Shown here piece after piece: positions 12,801-25,430 of a stretch of 64,000 nt of DNA. The notes below the pieces were generated by a model. That model had not been told where the DNA came from. It made no database searches and worked only from the letters and a program-made list of their open reading frames with translations. The DNA is from Paramecium pentaurelia (lineage: Eukaryota; Ciliophora; Oligohymenophorea; Peniculida; Parameciidae). Made by a program: the position numbers and the translations under genes. Position 1 is the first letter of the stretch. Every line of letters starts with the position of its first letter. The stretch spans positions 126,927-190,926 of the forward strand of contig CAJJDO010000008.1 of NCBI GenBank assembly GCA_905183005.1. The letters are read 5' to 3'.

Positions 12801-15800
12801 AATACTCCTACCATCACTACATCCAATAATATTGAAATTATACAAACACAATAATAACCATAAATACCTAATAATGGATGATGACTTATAGAAAAACCTA
12901 TTATAAACATCTAAGTTTCTATTAATTTTGTATCCATTAAACTATGTAAAATGACAAAGAATATAAATCTCAAACACAATAGAAAGATTGGTTAATATTT
13001 TGACACTTTTATTAATGGTATCAAAGTCATTGATACAAATTAAATGATAGATATGACTAAATATGAAATATTAAGATTATTTATTTATTAATAAACTCTT
13101 ATTCCAAATATGGCTATCTCATAAATTAAATAGATATAATATTTTTATGGCTTTAATGAATTTTAAAAATCTTTCTCAGTTCTTTTGTCTGTAAATTTTA
13201 AATCTTTCTCCATCTAATCAGTCATTTATTAATCTCCTTTAATCTTTTTAACAAGCAATTCATCCATAAAATCTTTCCCTTAAAATAATTTCTCTATAAA
13301 TTTCTTAGGTTAATTTTTATGATTTATATTAACATTCAAATATTTTAAAACTGAATTTATCTTCTCTATTTCCACTTAATATTCAGAATGAAAACTTATA
13401 TCTTAAGGGCTAGACAGATTAAAATCAGTCAATATTAATACTTCTTAAAATACAAATGAAATTACTACTGAGAAAATCAATCCAAATATCCAATATGTAA
13501 AATTCAAATATGAAAATTGATATAAAATATCATTTGTTATTAATGCATATACCAATATTAAAAGAAATATCAAAATGATAAATGAAAAAATCAATTTTAA
13601 CATTTTAACATTCTCATAAAAAGAATTAAAAAATGAAATTAGATATTTCTATTTTTCAACCAATTCTATTATCAAGTAAATAAAAAGTGAATAATGTTAT
13701 AATTCTTATGTTTAAGTTATGTCAAATATATTAAAGCATATTTCAACTAAAATTGAATCTAATAATGCTACAAATATTATCTTAATTATTTTTATGTAAA
13801 TATTTTATTATTTAATTAATTCTAATGTTTTTCTATAAATTTCAAAATTATTATTATCAAATTTTCTTTGAATAACAAAAGTTTCATAATTCAACAAACA
13901 AGTCACAATGTTACTTGGAAATAAATAAAATAAAATTAATTCATCTAAAGTATTAAAATTATTTTAATAATCTATAATATAAGAAGTAAATCCAAAAAGA
14001 AAACTTCTGTATATTTAAATTAAAATAATAGATTCATAATTTAAATAACTTGTTGGACAATAATAAAATAGCAATTTAAACAATTGATCAACTTTTTATA
14101 TCAAAAAATTTGGATTTGATAAAGTACATTAAGGATCTTATTGTACTACATTAAATGAATAATTAGATTTGTAAAAGAAGTATTGATTATCTAATCCAGG
14201 TCCAATAGAAGTAATATATCTTTCAGTTATTTATAATAATTTTAAGAACTTCCCCTTTTGTTTTTCATCTAATCCATATGCTCCAATTCCTTATGAAAAA
14301 TAAAAAAGAACAACAAAGTGATATTTTAAATAATCATCTTTCACTATTGCTTCTAAAGTTTGATCATTAATAATCAAAAAATTATCCACAATTTTCTATT
14401 AATAAACTTCAAAAATATTTTATTTTTCAACAATATTTTATATAAACTATCTAAATTTAAATTGTATAGTATTGGGTTCAATGAAATGTTCAATTGACTT
14501 TCTTTCTGTTATATGATATGTTCTCAAAAATGAAATTAAATCTTCATATGTATCCATTAAAAAGCAAGATTTATAGTTATATTTTTATAGAGTCTGAAAC
14601 AATTTATCAGGATTTAGATAATTATTAGTTATTTCTTAAGATACTAATTAATTTTTAAGAGGAATGAATTATTTCAAGCCAATAACAAACAACAATTCAC
14701 TTTCACTTTCAATTTATTAGTATAATGAATCTAATTCTTATTCTCTATTACCATAAGTTTCATTAATTGTATTAAGTTTAGTTAAAAATTATTCAGTTTA
14801 TAAAGAATCTAATTATTTTTTATAATATTTAATTGATTTTTATCCATCCCAAAACATATCATCTATAATATCATTAATGAAAGGAAGTCTTTCATCTTTA
14901 GAATTTGAATCATTAGCAACAATTCTGGTATATAATAATACACCTTCTTCTAATTCAAAAGACTCAGGATCTTTAACTAAAATGGTTAGGGTATCAGATC
15001 TATTTTCAGTAGGATGAAGAGTAGCAATGATATCAAAAACTTTAATCACTCCTTAAATAGATATAGCCTTTTTGGTGATTTAATCTTGTTTATATTCAAT
15101 CTTATAATTATCTATAATAGCACTAGAAATAAATTTATAATCAAAAATTTTTACAAAGTCTAAAATAGATTTATCAAATGTATTTTTATATATATTTTCT
15201 ATCTTTTTTTCTTCTTTGTCATAAACACTTTCTACATTATTGCATAATAAAAGCATAATCAAAATTTCATTTGATACAACATCTGATTTATTTAAAAGTT
15301 TATTGATGAAATCTTATTCACTATATATATCCCCAACAATTTAATCACTACTTTAATCCTATTAAGTTGGAGTAATGTTTTTAAGAGATCCAGTAACAGA
15401 TTTTTAATTATTTAAAACATTAGTCTATGATAAATGAGAGTTGCTTTTTTATCGTTAAATTTTTGGGGAATTTTAATATGCTATGAAACTGCCATTATTT
15501 ACTACTGGTTATTAATAATGCTGTTCTTTTTGTTATTGTTAGGCTAACATATTTGATTAAAATAGATTCCGAGCACTTTATTTTCTGAAAGAACTATAAG
15601 GATTCATCTTTTGTTCTCCTCCTGATTTTTTTAAATCTTTTGAGTCTTTCATTTCTTTTTAAATTTAATTAATTTTGGATTAATCTTTTAAAAATCCAAT
15701 TTTTTAAAAAGACTTCTTTTCCTCTATTACTCTTAGTGTAGGTTATTGTTTTTCTGCTAATAATAAATCTATGTCTTATGTTTTTTATTCATCATAAGCA

Positions 15801-17321
15801 GAAAATCTGTTTGTATCAAGTAATAATTTTTCATAATTAATTTTTTATCTTGGAGTTGTTTTTTCAATAATAGCTTACAATTTCTCATAATTGAAGTAAT
15901 ATTTACATTTATCATGAAAGAGCATGCAAACTCTTATATTTTTCTTTAAAAGTTTCTAAGGATTTTCAAAAACCACAACATCAGTTTTAATAAACTCTAT
16001 TATAGTCTGATTACTTAATTAATGAAACAAATAAATTAAATCTTGATTTGGGTTTTTTTTAATTTAAGGAAGGCTCACAAGTGAAGTATTGACTGATGCA
16101 ATTTTTTAGAGTTAAACAAGGACTTTTTTTTCATATTCTTATAAGATAGATTCTGATTTGTTTTATCCTTGTTATTAAATATTAGTTGAAAGTATTTTTG
16201 ATTATTTCGTTTGAAAGGATCTTGTTTATATTGATTAGATTAAAAGCCAAACTTAATTAATAAGGAAATAGTTTTATGGAAATAACAAAAGGCAGATTAT
16301 AATTGCATTTGAATATGTAGAAATTTCAGAATTGGATACATAAATTAATTTAGGTATTATGAGGATAATAAATATCAAGAGAGTCATTAAAAATATAAAG
16401 AAACTATTCTAATTATAATGATTCCAATTATAAAATCTATCTCTTTATTGAAAACAACCATGACCTACTTAGATTGCAATTCCAAAAATCCAATCTGTTT
16501 AATTTAATATTTATCCTCTATAAATCACATTTTCATCAGTAAATTAAGTAGCCTTAGGATCATTCTTTAACTTAATTGTACCTTTATGAGAAGTTGAAAA
16601 TTGAATCCAACCACTTAAATTAATTAAGAATTTTGTCATTATTCCTTTAGTTTTAGAAGCTTAATTAACAAAAGTACATGGACAAGGATATTTAATAATA
16701 TAATCAGCTAACACTTACTATTGACTTGATTCTAATATTAAAATATTTGCAGGACTCATTTCACCTTTTAATAGACATACAATTTAACCAACTTTTAATT
16801 TTTACCATTCAATCTTTTATGAGGGTGATTAGTTTTAAGTTTATAATAATTGATCAATTGGAGATAATATTCTGCATTCTTATTTATTAATAGTTTCCTC
16901 AAATTTCCATCTCTCTTTCAATACATAAAATAGCAAAAGAAACGAGATTAATAAATCAAGAATCAAACAAAGTATTGTATATATAATGATGTAGAATTCT
17001 GATTTCAACATATCTGGTAATATAATCAAATATATTAAAGGATATATTGGAAGTGTTTCTAATTTGAATAAAATTCGAATTGTTTCCTTAATTACTGTTG
17101 ATGTCTAGTTAAAATTAAGATATACTTAGATTAAATGAATTTAGTTTGTCAAAACTTCATAATTAAAGGTTTTTTAAACAATGCCATTTGTAATTTCAAT
17201 CTAAATATTTAAAATTGATTACTCTCATATTTTGAAGATTTTCTAATTCTAAATCCTTTAGTCGTTACTAATACTTTATAGGAATTTGTTTGTATATCTT
17301 TTCAATAATCCTATATAACAT
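9844..17321 (-). CDS. Ciliate-type guanylyl cyclase: P4-ATPase-like half fused to two cyclase domains
   Basis: The start is best placed at ATG 17321 (MLYRIIEKIYKQ); stop is TGA 9844-9846, about 7.5 kb with several introns. N-terminal half: P4-ATPase-like membrane and actuator segments (PLIYLIILPDM, NVIYRGQILNQTDW) and a degenerate nucleotide-binding domain. The phosphorylation motif DKTGT is replaced by FHDKCKYY (15896-15919). C-terminal half: two multi-helix membrane cassettes, each followed by a cyclase domain. C1 (about 12.1-12.6 kb) has KIETVGKTYMAAGG and QFSLIGDTVNTTSR; its Glu and Ser sit where adenylyl cyclases have Lys and Asp, so GTP is the expected substrate. C2 (about 10.0-10.5 kb) has the metal-binding FADIAGFTKYSG and IGDCYVCMG. 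This substrate-in-C1, metal-in-C2 arrangement is the known inverted topology of Paramecium, Tetrahymena and Plasmodium guanylyl cyclases. It makes cGMP at the membrane. Intron borders are only partly resolved. Confidence 0.9.
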
Positions 17322-17547
17322 TAATAAACTTTAAATATAAAATTATCACAATTCAAGCTTAATATTTGTATTAAACAAAATATAACTAAAAGTTTTAATT
17401 CTTCTCTATTATTTAGATTATGAATCTAACAAAATGAATTATTCTTCTCATTTTTCTTAAATGAGAAAAATTCACAAAAAATTTAATTAAAAAATATGAC
17501 ATTAATATATCAGATATTATTGCATAAAAATTGTTAATTAAATTATA

Positions 17548-18583
17548 ATGAGATTGGCAAGATTCGGAATTCCTACCATTTTAAAACGATTACCATTCAC
17601 TCAACTATATAAATTTAAGCCTAATGTTGTTAAATCAGTTGCTCTAGGAACCTTATTTGCAGGTCTTACATGGAAATAAGCTTTAAGATTGGATGAATTC
17701 CAAAGCACAGTAGTTTCTGATGTCAATGAATTCTGTTGTGTATTGGTTTTGGAATTGACTGAAGGAGATGCAAATCTATAACATGAAGCCTTAAATGCAC
17801 TAAAAGAAGTCCCAAAACTTGTTCAAAAAAAATCCAATGAGGATGGTATTAATTATTAATATTAATTAGATGAACTTGATCCTGTTACTGTGGGTGTTGG
17901 ATTTTAAACAAAATTTTGGGAAAAATTAACAAGGACACCATAAAGTGATTATGATGCTAGAGCTGGTACTTATGGATCTATGCCATATGGTAAAGGAAAT
18001 GTAATTGTACATGTCAAAGCTCAAAATAGATCCTTAGCATTTGAAACTGTTTAAGTAATCTATATATGATATATTAACATTTTAGAAAGTAGTAAGAAGT
18101 TTACCTAAAGGATCTTATCGTGTAGTATCTGAAAGATATGGATATAAATATTAAGATGGAAGAGACATGAGTGGATTTTTGGATGGTACAATGAACCCAA
18201 GTCTTAAATAACAAAGATAAAAGGTGGCTGTTAATGAAAGAGGAGGCAGCTATATGATTCATCAAATCTGGCATCATAAATTAGATTGGCTAGATAAAGT
18301 CACTGAAGAAGATTAAGAGAAAATGGTTGGAAGAAAGAAATCAAATTCTTTTGAATTAAGACCTCTACCTATTGATAGTCATGTTACTAGAACTAGAAGT
18401 GAGGATAATAAGAGATTATTAATCGTCAGATAATCTCAACCATTTGGTACTGTTACAGGAGATCATGGTTTACTCTTTATTGCTTATGCCAAAGATTTAA
18501 ATAACTTCAACACTATGCTTGATAGAATGACAGGAAAAGGAGATGGAATCAATGATCAAATAATGAAGATGTCCATGTACTGA
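17548..18583 (+). CDS. DyP-type (dye-decolourising) heme peroxidase
   Basis: ATG 17548 to TGA 18581-18583, with introns 17846-17869 (24 nt) and 18055-18085 (31 nt). The product of about 325 residues has the DyP hallmarks in order: GFLDGTMNP (the GxxDG motif, catalytic Asp), GGSYMIHQIWHHKLDWLD, EKMVGRKKSNSFEL, DSHVTRTR (His as expected heme ligand), and RLLIVRQSQPFGTVTGDHGL near the C-terminus. The first about 25 residues (MRLARFGIPTILKRLPF) are basic and hydrophobic and could be a mitochondrial presequence. DyP enzymes reduce H2O2 using bulky phenolic or dye-like donors. They are common in bacteria and fungi and patchy in protists, so transfer is possible. Family call is firm; location is inferred. 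Confidence 0.92.
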
Positions 18584-18713
18584 ATATTATTTATAATAGT
18601 AACTCATATGGAAATTATTTCTATGTACCAAGTGTGCAAGAACTATAAAGATTATGAAGAGATTAATATAGATATATATTTAACACAATATAATTATTCA
18701 ATAAATATTATTT

Positions 18714-19190
18714 TCAAGCTTTATTACTACTTTTTGTTAATTTAGAATTATTATTTTATTTTTTAAGATATGTACACATAAGTCTTTAAGTTAAAGGTTG
18801 TTTTTGATTATATTTTTCACTTCTGGCCAATAAAAGTCTTGGTGTTTTTGATTCAAATATACTTAGACTATTTTTTTTAATATTCTCTAAATGATATAGA
18901 TTAGGAATATTAATTGGAGATTTTTTTTATTAAACTGAAGAAAAATAATAATTGGAACCTTCTGTTTTTATTCTAAATTAACAATAATTTGGTGTTTATT
19001 TTTATTATTTATTTGTTTCTTCTTTTTTATTTTGATTATTAATTTCTATTTCTAAAACAGATCTTAATTTATCAGTATCATTATTAATATTCATTTTTTA
19101 TTAAACCTTATTAAATAAGCTATGTGTTGATATGCTCATTTTAGTTTTAGTTTCTTTTTCAATTTTATGAGTTGCACTAATTTTTTTCAT
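18714..19190 (-). CDS. Hypothetical protein, Asn/Lys/Gln-rich
   Basis: An uninterrupted frame of 158 codons from ATG 19190 (or the in-frame ATG at 19139) to TGA 18714-18716. The product (MSISTHSLFNKVQQK... from the second ATG) is polar and likely disordered, with no recognised domain. Its upstream end touches the stop of the next frame on the same strand (19187-19189), so the two may be exons of one gene joined by an unresolved intron. Confidence 0.55.
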
Positions 19191-19721
19191 TAAATTTTAT
19201 GCTTATATTAATTATATTACTGGCATAATGGAGACACGATTACTTTTTTAAATAGTCTATTTAGAATGCTTATCACATAAAAATTAATAAAAATGATACT
19301 AAAATGAGCTGAAGATCCTATCAAACTTAAATCTCTATTAGATGGCCTAACATTTTATGGTTATATTGACAATTAAGGTGATGCTGGTAATCTAAATTTA
19401 GTATTAGATTATTGTGGGTCTATTAATTCTTTTTTACAAATTAAAATTTTCTTTTTAATCTTGCCACCACAATCCAAACATTCACAACTAGAAATTAATT
19501 ATTTATTATCAAATTGATTTGTTTGTTAAAATGGTATTGCAAAATTTTTAAATAGACTTTTACATCCTTATAATTTTTAATAGTTTACTTTTTATAAAAC
19601 ATTTATCAAATCCAAAGATTTTATAATTGTGTTAAGTATCTTAAATTGAAATCCTTTTATGAAATTATTAATGAAAAGTTAATTGTAAATCTGATTCTGG
19701 TTAAATTTCAAATAAATCCAT
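19187..19721 (-). CDS. Uncertain gene with CxC-x2-C zinc-ribbon-like segment
   Basis: Two overlapping frames look coding. From ATG 19721 a frame begins MDLFEIQPESDLQLTF. A second frame in the 3' half encodes SSCECLDCGGKIKKKI followed by a Ser/Pro-rich tail and reaches TGA at 19187-19189. No single GTA...TAG intron was found that joins them cleanly, so the model is unresolved. The Cys cluster hints at a metal site. It may belong with the downstream frame at 18714-19190. Confidence 0.3.
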
Positions 19722-19734
19722 AAATTTATCTAAA

Positions 19735-19737
<3 letters not shown>

Positions 19738-19766
<29 letters not shown>
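19738..19766. repeat. (TTA)n microsatellite upstream of a minus-strand gene
   Basis: About nine and a half perfect TTA units, just upstream of the minus-strand start at 19721. On the minus strand it would read (TAA)n, i.e. Gln in one frame, but no coding context supports that here. Confidence 0.8.
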
Positions 19767-19858
19767 GAATTATGAATTGAAAATAATTGTAATCTTTAGT
19801 CTTTTAAAATAGAATCATTATAATTGATTATTTTTGTATAATTATGAATGTATTTTTA

Positions 19859-20576
19859 TCACCATTCTGGTTTTGGTCTCTACTTCTTTGCTATTTCTCC
19901 TCTTGCCAAATCTGGGAAGTTCTCTTCACATGACAATGGAACATCTTTGAAATAGTAATTGCCATAAGTATTATTTTATCTCTCTCTCTCATATGACCAT
20001 TATCTTTCTCCAAGTAAACAATGTCTATAAAATTTAACTGCAGTCATTTTTGTAACTTACCACCAGAGATAAGATGCACCCAATAAATATAATCCATATC
20101 CTGCCAAACCAACATATCCAAAACTAATTTTAATGATCACATTAATATACTTATAAAAGAATGAAGTCTATTTTATACTAGTTATACCTCTTTATCCTAT
20201 AGGTAAAAACATTTATCTCTAAGTTAAGGCAGCTTATTAATACTCAAATTTAATATATACCTTATAAAAAGAATCCAGTAGTACATATCCAAACAGGGAA
20301 AATTCGAACAAAATTGAAGCATTTCAAATCTCTCTCAACGAAATCTTGAATATTTCTTGCTACATGAATTCTAAATATAATAAATAACATATATTACCTT
20401 TGTAATTTATTTACAAAATATGTTCTTGGATCTATTTGCTTACCTTCTTATGCATTTTCTTACATTATTTCAATATATCTTTTATAAGCTGGATTATCTC
20501 CATGTTAATAAAATAACAATGGATCATACAACTTTTGAATTTCTTCTTTCAGATTTTTGGCATCTGGTTTAGACAT
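19859..20576 (-). CDS. Conserved hypothetical, probable mitochondrial membrane protein
   Basis: ATG 20576 (MSKPDAKNLKEEIQKLYDP) to TGA 19859-19861 with several short introns, the first after DPRTYFVNKLQR. The N-terminal part is a soluble helical segment (RNIQDFVERDLKCFNFVRIFPVW) followed by one or two hydrophobic segments. The C-terminus (FYRHCLLGERQWSYER, then KDVPLSCEENFPDL and AKKQRPKPEW) is Trp/Tyr/Arg-rich like subunits of respiratory complexes. No family could be named. The mitochondrial suggestion rests on composition and topology only. Confidence 0.6.
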
Positions 20577-20616
20577 CTTAATTATTTATATATATAATTA
20601 TGATTTGATAAAATAT

Positions 20617-21625
20617 TCATTTTCTAATAATGTTTATTGGGAAGTTTAATGTAACTTTGAATCCATCATATAAAATCATAACTAAATTTACCTCAAAATC
20701 AACTAAACTAATATAAAATCTTTTTACCACTAAATTCTCTAAATTGAAAATTAGGACATGAAAAAAATTTTGGAAATATCATATGAAATGGTATTTCTAA
20801 TCCTCTTGTTGCATTCCCTTCAACTATTTATATCAACTAAATTTCAGTGGCTTCACTTATTTTGCCTAAGTTATTTTCTAATTTCTCTACTCTTATTAAT
20901 TATAAATCAATAGTTCTTATTTCAGAATCACATTCTTCAATTATTAAAGATCCATGAAAATCTTCTTAAAATTAACAAATTGATGTATCTATCAATCCAT
21001 TTATTCTGAATTTAGCATTTTATGATTTATTCATTGTGCTTGAATTTCCTAATAATTTATCAGGTGTTATCAAAAAATGTTCAACTCGAGGATATTTATC
21101 TGTAGGTTTTATTCTATCACTTCCTTATCCAGGTACAAACACAAAATATGGGATTGTTGATGTAACTTTTAATCCATTTGATAAAGTTAATTCTGCCTCA
21201 ATTGAATATTGTATTGCAACATATACACCAACATAGGTTTCCAAGATCTTCCTATCCTAATAAGGAGTTAATTGATATTTGAATGGAAATGTATTTTTCT
21301 CTTACAATCTATATTCTATAAATTAATTGGATTCTACATATATTTATCCTTAGTTAATTGACCATCTAATTAATGTAATAGAACGGGATGAAGTTAACTT
21401 GACATCCTCTCTAAATCTTTATGTGTTTCTTTGTTTTAGGATATTATTGTCCCTTCAGATTTCCATATAAATTATTAGATTTCAAGTCTTTTCATTATTG
21501 GATCTGTAAATACAACAGTAACTCCTCCTGAAATAAAATCCTATTTCAAAAATTATTTATACTCCTGGCTTAAAGGTATTATTTGCCTTATCAAATTTAA
21601 TTTACAAAATATATTCGCTTTTCAT
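20617..21625 (-). CDS. VPS26C: VPS26C (DSCR3) arrestin-fold subunit of retriever
   Basis: ATG 21625 (MKSEYILQIKFDKANNTFKP) to TGA 20617-20619, with introns including 22 nt near the start and 25 nt near the end. The N-terminal arrestin half has GDFISGGVTVVF; the C-terminal half has IRTIDLQLIRVEKLE, ATEIQLIQIVEGNATRG, IPFHMIFPKFFSCPNF and VDFEVNLVMIL. These match the conserved C-terminal block of VPS26C/DSCR3 more closely than VPS26A. In animals VPS26C joins VPS35L and VPS29 in retriever, which recycles endosomal cargo. Length of about 300 residues is normal. Role in this cell is by homology. Confidence 0.9.
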
Positions 21626-22004
21626 TTTTAGATAATTTATTAAAATAATAAATGTTCAAATAGAAATCTCTACAAATATTCAAATATCTAATACAAATAT
21701 ACATCTAATAATAATCCTGAAACAAAATATATATATATTTAATGTTATTAATAGAAATATTAAAAATATTTTGTGATTTATAACATATATTATATATATA
21801 TATATAATAGTCTAAGAATATATATGAATAAGTAATATAAAAAATAGATATATGTCAGAGAAATACACTAAATTTCAGCATCTATCTTTTCAGACAGGGA
21901 TAACTATTAATCATCATGATAGCTTTATGATCAGAATAATATAAATATATGAAAAAAATGAAGTATTTTATAATTATGGTTTATTATTATTTTTTATTTA
22001 TTAA
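21626..22004. other. Divergent intergenic region, very AT-rich
   Basis: Spacer between the divergent VPS26C gene and the small plus-strand gene at 22005, with a run of TA dinucleotides at about 21790-21807. No coding frame or RNA gene recognised. Confidence 0.5.
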
Positions 22005-22427
22005 ATGTTTTCGAATTAGAGTGAATATGATTTAAGAGTGTTTATGTCCTCCTATTCAGATGCTCTACATTGTTTAAAATAATCAGCTGATAAATCTACA
22101 TTAAGAAAAAATTATGAAAATATTGCAAATCGACTTACTATTTATGTAAAATAAAAGAAAGTATTAAGTATATATATTTATGTAGATGTTTGGTGAAGCT
22201 AATATATCTAAAAATGAAGAGAGAGACATATTAGCATTTTAATATACACAGTAAAATATTAAAAAATATATAAAATTAGTTATATTTTTTTAAAATATTT
22301 ACCAGATTTTGACAATTTTAAAGGAAATTATGAATAGTTGTAGACAATCCTAAATAATTCATTTAATTCTTTATCTTCAGATTATCAACTGTATTCATAG
22401 TAATCATAAAAATAATAATCATAATGA
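22005..22427 (+). CDS. Small helical protein, unrecognised
   Basis: ATG 22005 to TGA 22425-22427, two introns (25 and 29 nt). The roughly 120-residue product starts MFSNQSEYDLRVFMSSYSD, is mostly helical (SADKSTLRKNYENIANRL, YLPDFDNFKGNYEQLQT) and ends in a Gln/Ser run encoded by TAA/TAG codons. It lies tail to tail with the gene at 22445-22993, 17 bp apart. No domain recognised. Confidence 0.6.
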
Positions 22428-22444
22428 TTTGAATATGACAAAAT

Positions 22445-22993
22445 TCATATTATAATAAGATCATCATCCTCATCCCTTGATCCAGTGTTATGATTTGGAT
22501 ACTGTGAATTTTAAGGGGATTTCTTTTTTAAGCATTTAGATTTCAATTATTATACCCAATTCCCAATAATCTTATGAGGTGGTACTATAGCCACTTTATC
22601 AGTTTTGATGAATTTTGAAATATTTTAGGCTACATTATAGATAAATAAATTTGATTCTTTCATTGAAGTGACAAAATTTTAACTGAGAGTTATTTCCTAT
22701 TTTTAATTAATTTATTTTAGAGTTCTTCAAAATAGAAAATAACTGTAATACTTTTTTGTAAATTGATAAAGGGTATTGATATTATTGAAAGTAGTTTTGG
22801 TTAATGATAAATTAGATAATTTTGATGAGAATTATAAATTTTGATTTTGATTTGAATTAACCTTTTTAATTCTATCATAAATTGTAACACTTTAATTCTT
22901 CCTGGGATCCTCATGATTAAAGAAATCCTAATATTCTTGTAGATCTGGTTAGGATAAAGTAATAGTATTAGGCGTTTTATTAATAATGAACAT
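22445..22993 (-). CDS. Hypothetical protein with a probable AAG-ending intron
   Basis: ATG 22993 (MFIINKTPNTITLSQPDLQE) to TGA 22445-22447. The same frame is open on both sides of one in-frame TGA at about 22740. A 27-nt intron at 22725-22751 (GTA...AAG) removes exactly that stop and keeps the frame. The C-terminal part (FVTSMKESNLFIYNVAQ, then KVAIVPPHKIIGNWVQQL) is followed by an Asp/Glu-rich end. No family recognised. Without the intron the gene would be truncated. Confidence 0.55.
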
Positions 22994-23106
22994 TATTATT
23001 TATAAATATTTTATATATGTAACAATAATTATTAAAGCCTTAATCTAAAGAACATGCCCTATAAATTTTACAATAGGGATTCTAAATGTATTAATAATAA
23101 GGACAT

Positions 23107-25316
23107 ATGAGTTTCAATGAAAATGCTACAGTGATTTAATAACCAGAAAGAATGAGTTTTAATGATTAAAAGATGAAATCACATCCAAAAGTTCATAATG
23201 TATTTGATAGTCAAAAGAGAATAAAAAATAATTAAAATTAAATAGAACAAAGTATTGTTGGAAATAGATTTGAAATTCCTATTTTACCATCAGGTAAATA
23301 TCTAAAATTTAATGTTCTATCAAATTGGGGTGATAAATAGCAAGTTGGACTTAATGGAATTGAAGTTTTTGACTCATAAGGAGGTAATATAACTAGATAT
23401 ATAAAAATGCCAATGTAAGATGATTATATAGAGAAATTGAAATTGATTGATGGTTATTAGGCAGTTAAAGATGATAAACATATTTGGAAAACAAAGAATT
23501 TAAAACCAGAAATTATTATTGATTTAACTGCAAATATCAAAATCTCATTGATAAGAATTTGGAATTACAATAAATCAAGGATTAAATCTTATAAAGGTGT
23601 TAGATTATTAAAGATAACTTTAGATGAAAGATTAGTAAACTATTTATGTAATATTTTAGTTAGATATTTTATGGAGACATTTAGAAAGCAACAGGAGATT
23701 TAAAAAAGTTCTAAGATAATTGTGAATACATTTTATTTACATAGGATACTAAAATAATAAGTAGAATAGCTGAATTAGATTGGTTAAACAAAAGAGCTGA
23801 AGATTATTCTATTTAAATTCTATAATAAACTATGAGTATGCAATAAATTAGACCAAATACTGGTACTAAATTATAATCATAGAATTAAAGATAATAATAA
23901 AATGATTAATCTCCATCATCAAAATTATATTCATCTAGAGTTTATTAGCTATAAAATAATGATTAATAATAGTAACCAATATAAATTTAAAGACAATAAC
24001 AATAATATAAAGAATAATATATATAGAAAGCTTCAAATAAATAAGAAAAAGTATAAATACAATATCCAGAATACATAACTGTAATTGATATTTTATTGGA
24101 GTTTAATAATGGATCAAAGAGATACTTAGGACTTAATGGTTTAATTTTTATTGATGATAAAAACCAATAGATTCATTAAGAAGATATTTTAAATTCTAAT
24201 TTAACTGATTATGACATATAACTTTTATTCTATTCTAATAATCCTACTTTAGTTGATTCATCAAATATGGTATGGTTAAAATAAAAAAAAATTTATATCA
24301 AATTTAAATAATAGACAAAACTATCAATGATTAAATTTTATAATTGTAATCAAATTATTAGTGAATCAACATTTTCTGGACCTGAAATAGTGAAAATTAA
24401 TTATAATGGTAGATTTAAAATATTTAGTAATTATTTATTTATTATATAAATAGATTTAAGACCTGCACCATGTGAAGAAATTAATTTTGTTTAAACAATT
24501 AATTTAACTTAACCAAATAATAATTCTTATTCTAGTAATTTGATTGCTAATTATGAATTATTTAATTAAAATTATATTATAGCATATCCTCCTTGTGGGA
24601 TGTTAGTAACAATATATTTGTTTAATACTTGGGGAGATAATAATTATATAGGTTTAAATGGATTAGAGATATATGACCATTAAGGTTTAGCTTTATTATA
24701 AAGAAAAACAATTCCTTATACAATTCATTCAGTTCCATAAGTACTTAAATTAAAATATAATTCTAGTTGGAGGATGATCCAAGAGTTGTTTAAAATTTAG
24801 TGATTCCTCCACATGATATCAACTGTTAACCATAGAGAAGTTTCTTGGCTCCATTTATAAATACTCCAATGGAGAAATTAAAAAATAAGAATGCAATTAT
24901 AATATAAAAAGCAAGAGATTTGGAAAGATAAGATATAAATAAGATATATATATTGTTTGATAAACTTATATGTTTCAGTGGGATAGATTTTTATAATTAT
25001 ACTAAAGATTGGTAAAGAGGAGTAAAATAAATTCATATATATATTAATAATAGATTAATATATTAAGTACTTTATTTAATATTAGATTTAGGGTAACATT
25101 AATCAAACTTTCTAAGATATTAAAAAGAATATATTTAATAAAACTACTATATTATTTTAAGATTCCAACTAAATAAAATAATAATTAAATCCATATTTCT
25201 ATTAATTTCCAGAAGAGTAAATTTCATTAATTGATGAAAACAGATAATTAACTTAAAGAGAATATTAATAACATTTTCACCATCAATTAACAAGACCAAA
25301 AACAAGTGTTAAATGA
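23107..25316 (+). CDS. KATNIP: KATNIP (katanin-interacting protein, DUF4457 repeats)
   Basis: ATG 23107 to TGA 25314-25316. Repeated DUF4457 modules are visible. The first has KFNVLSNWGDKQQVGLNGI, ISLIRIWNYNKSRIKSYKG and the IFYGDIQKATGD block. A second has LLEFNNGSKRYLGLNGL. A third has NTWGDNNYIGLNGLEIYD. The last ends with NYTKDWQRGVKQIHIYI. The match to animal KIAA0556/KATNIP is colinear, though the ciliate protein is shorter (about 700 residues). Introns include a 29-nt one after LDERL and a 25-nt one near the C-terminus. In animals and Chlamydomonas-type systems it is a basal-body/axonemal microtubule factor linked to Joubert syndrome. Role here is inferred. Confidence 0.9.
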
Positions 25317-25430
25317 GAATATTTTAACATTTAATATCTATATTTTTTATAATAAAGTCAGTTTTATTAAATGTCAATTTTTCAGTTTTATTAATGAATC
25401 AGTTTTAGAATAAAGTAATTATAATAGATA

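Noticed and set aside
21036..21236. Small plus-strand protein within the VPS26C locus
   Set aside because: It lies antisense to conserved VPS26C coding sequence and has no support of its own.
22735..22745. In-frame TGA as selenocysteine or readthrough
   Set aside because: A 27-nt GTA...AAG intron removes it exactly, and the same intron type is needed in ten other places.
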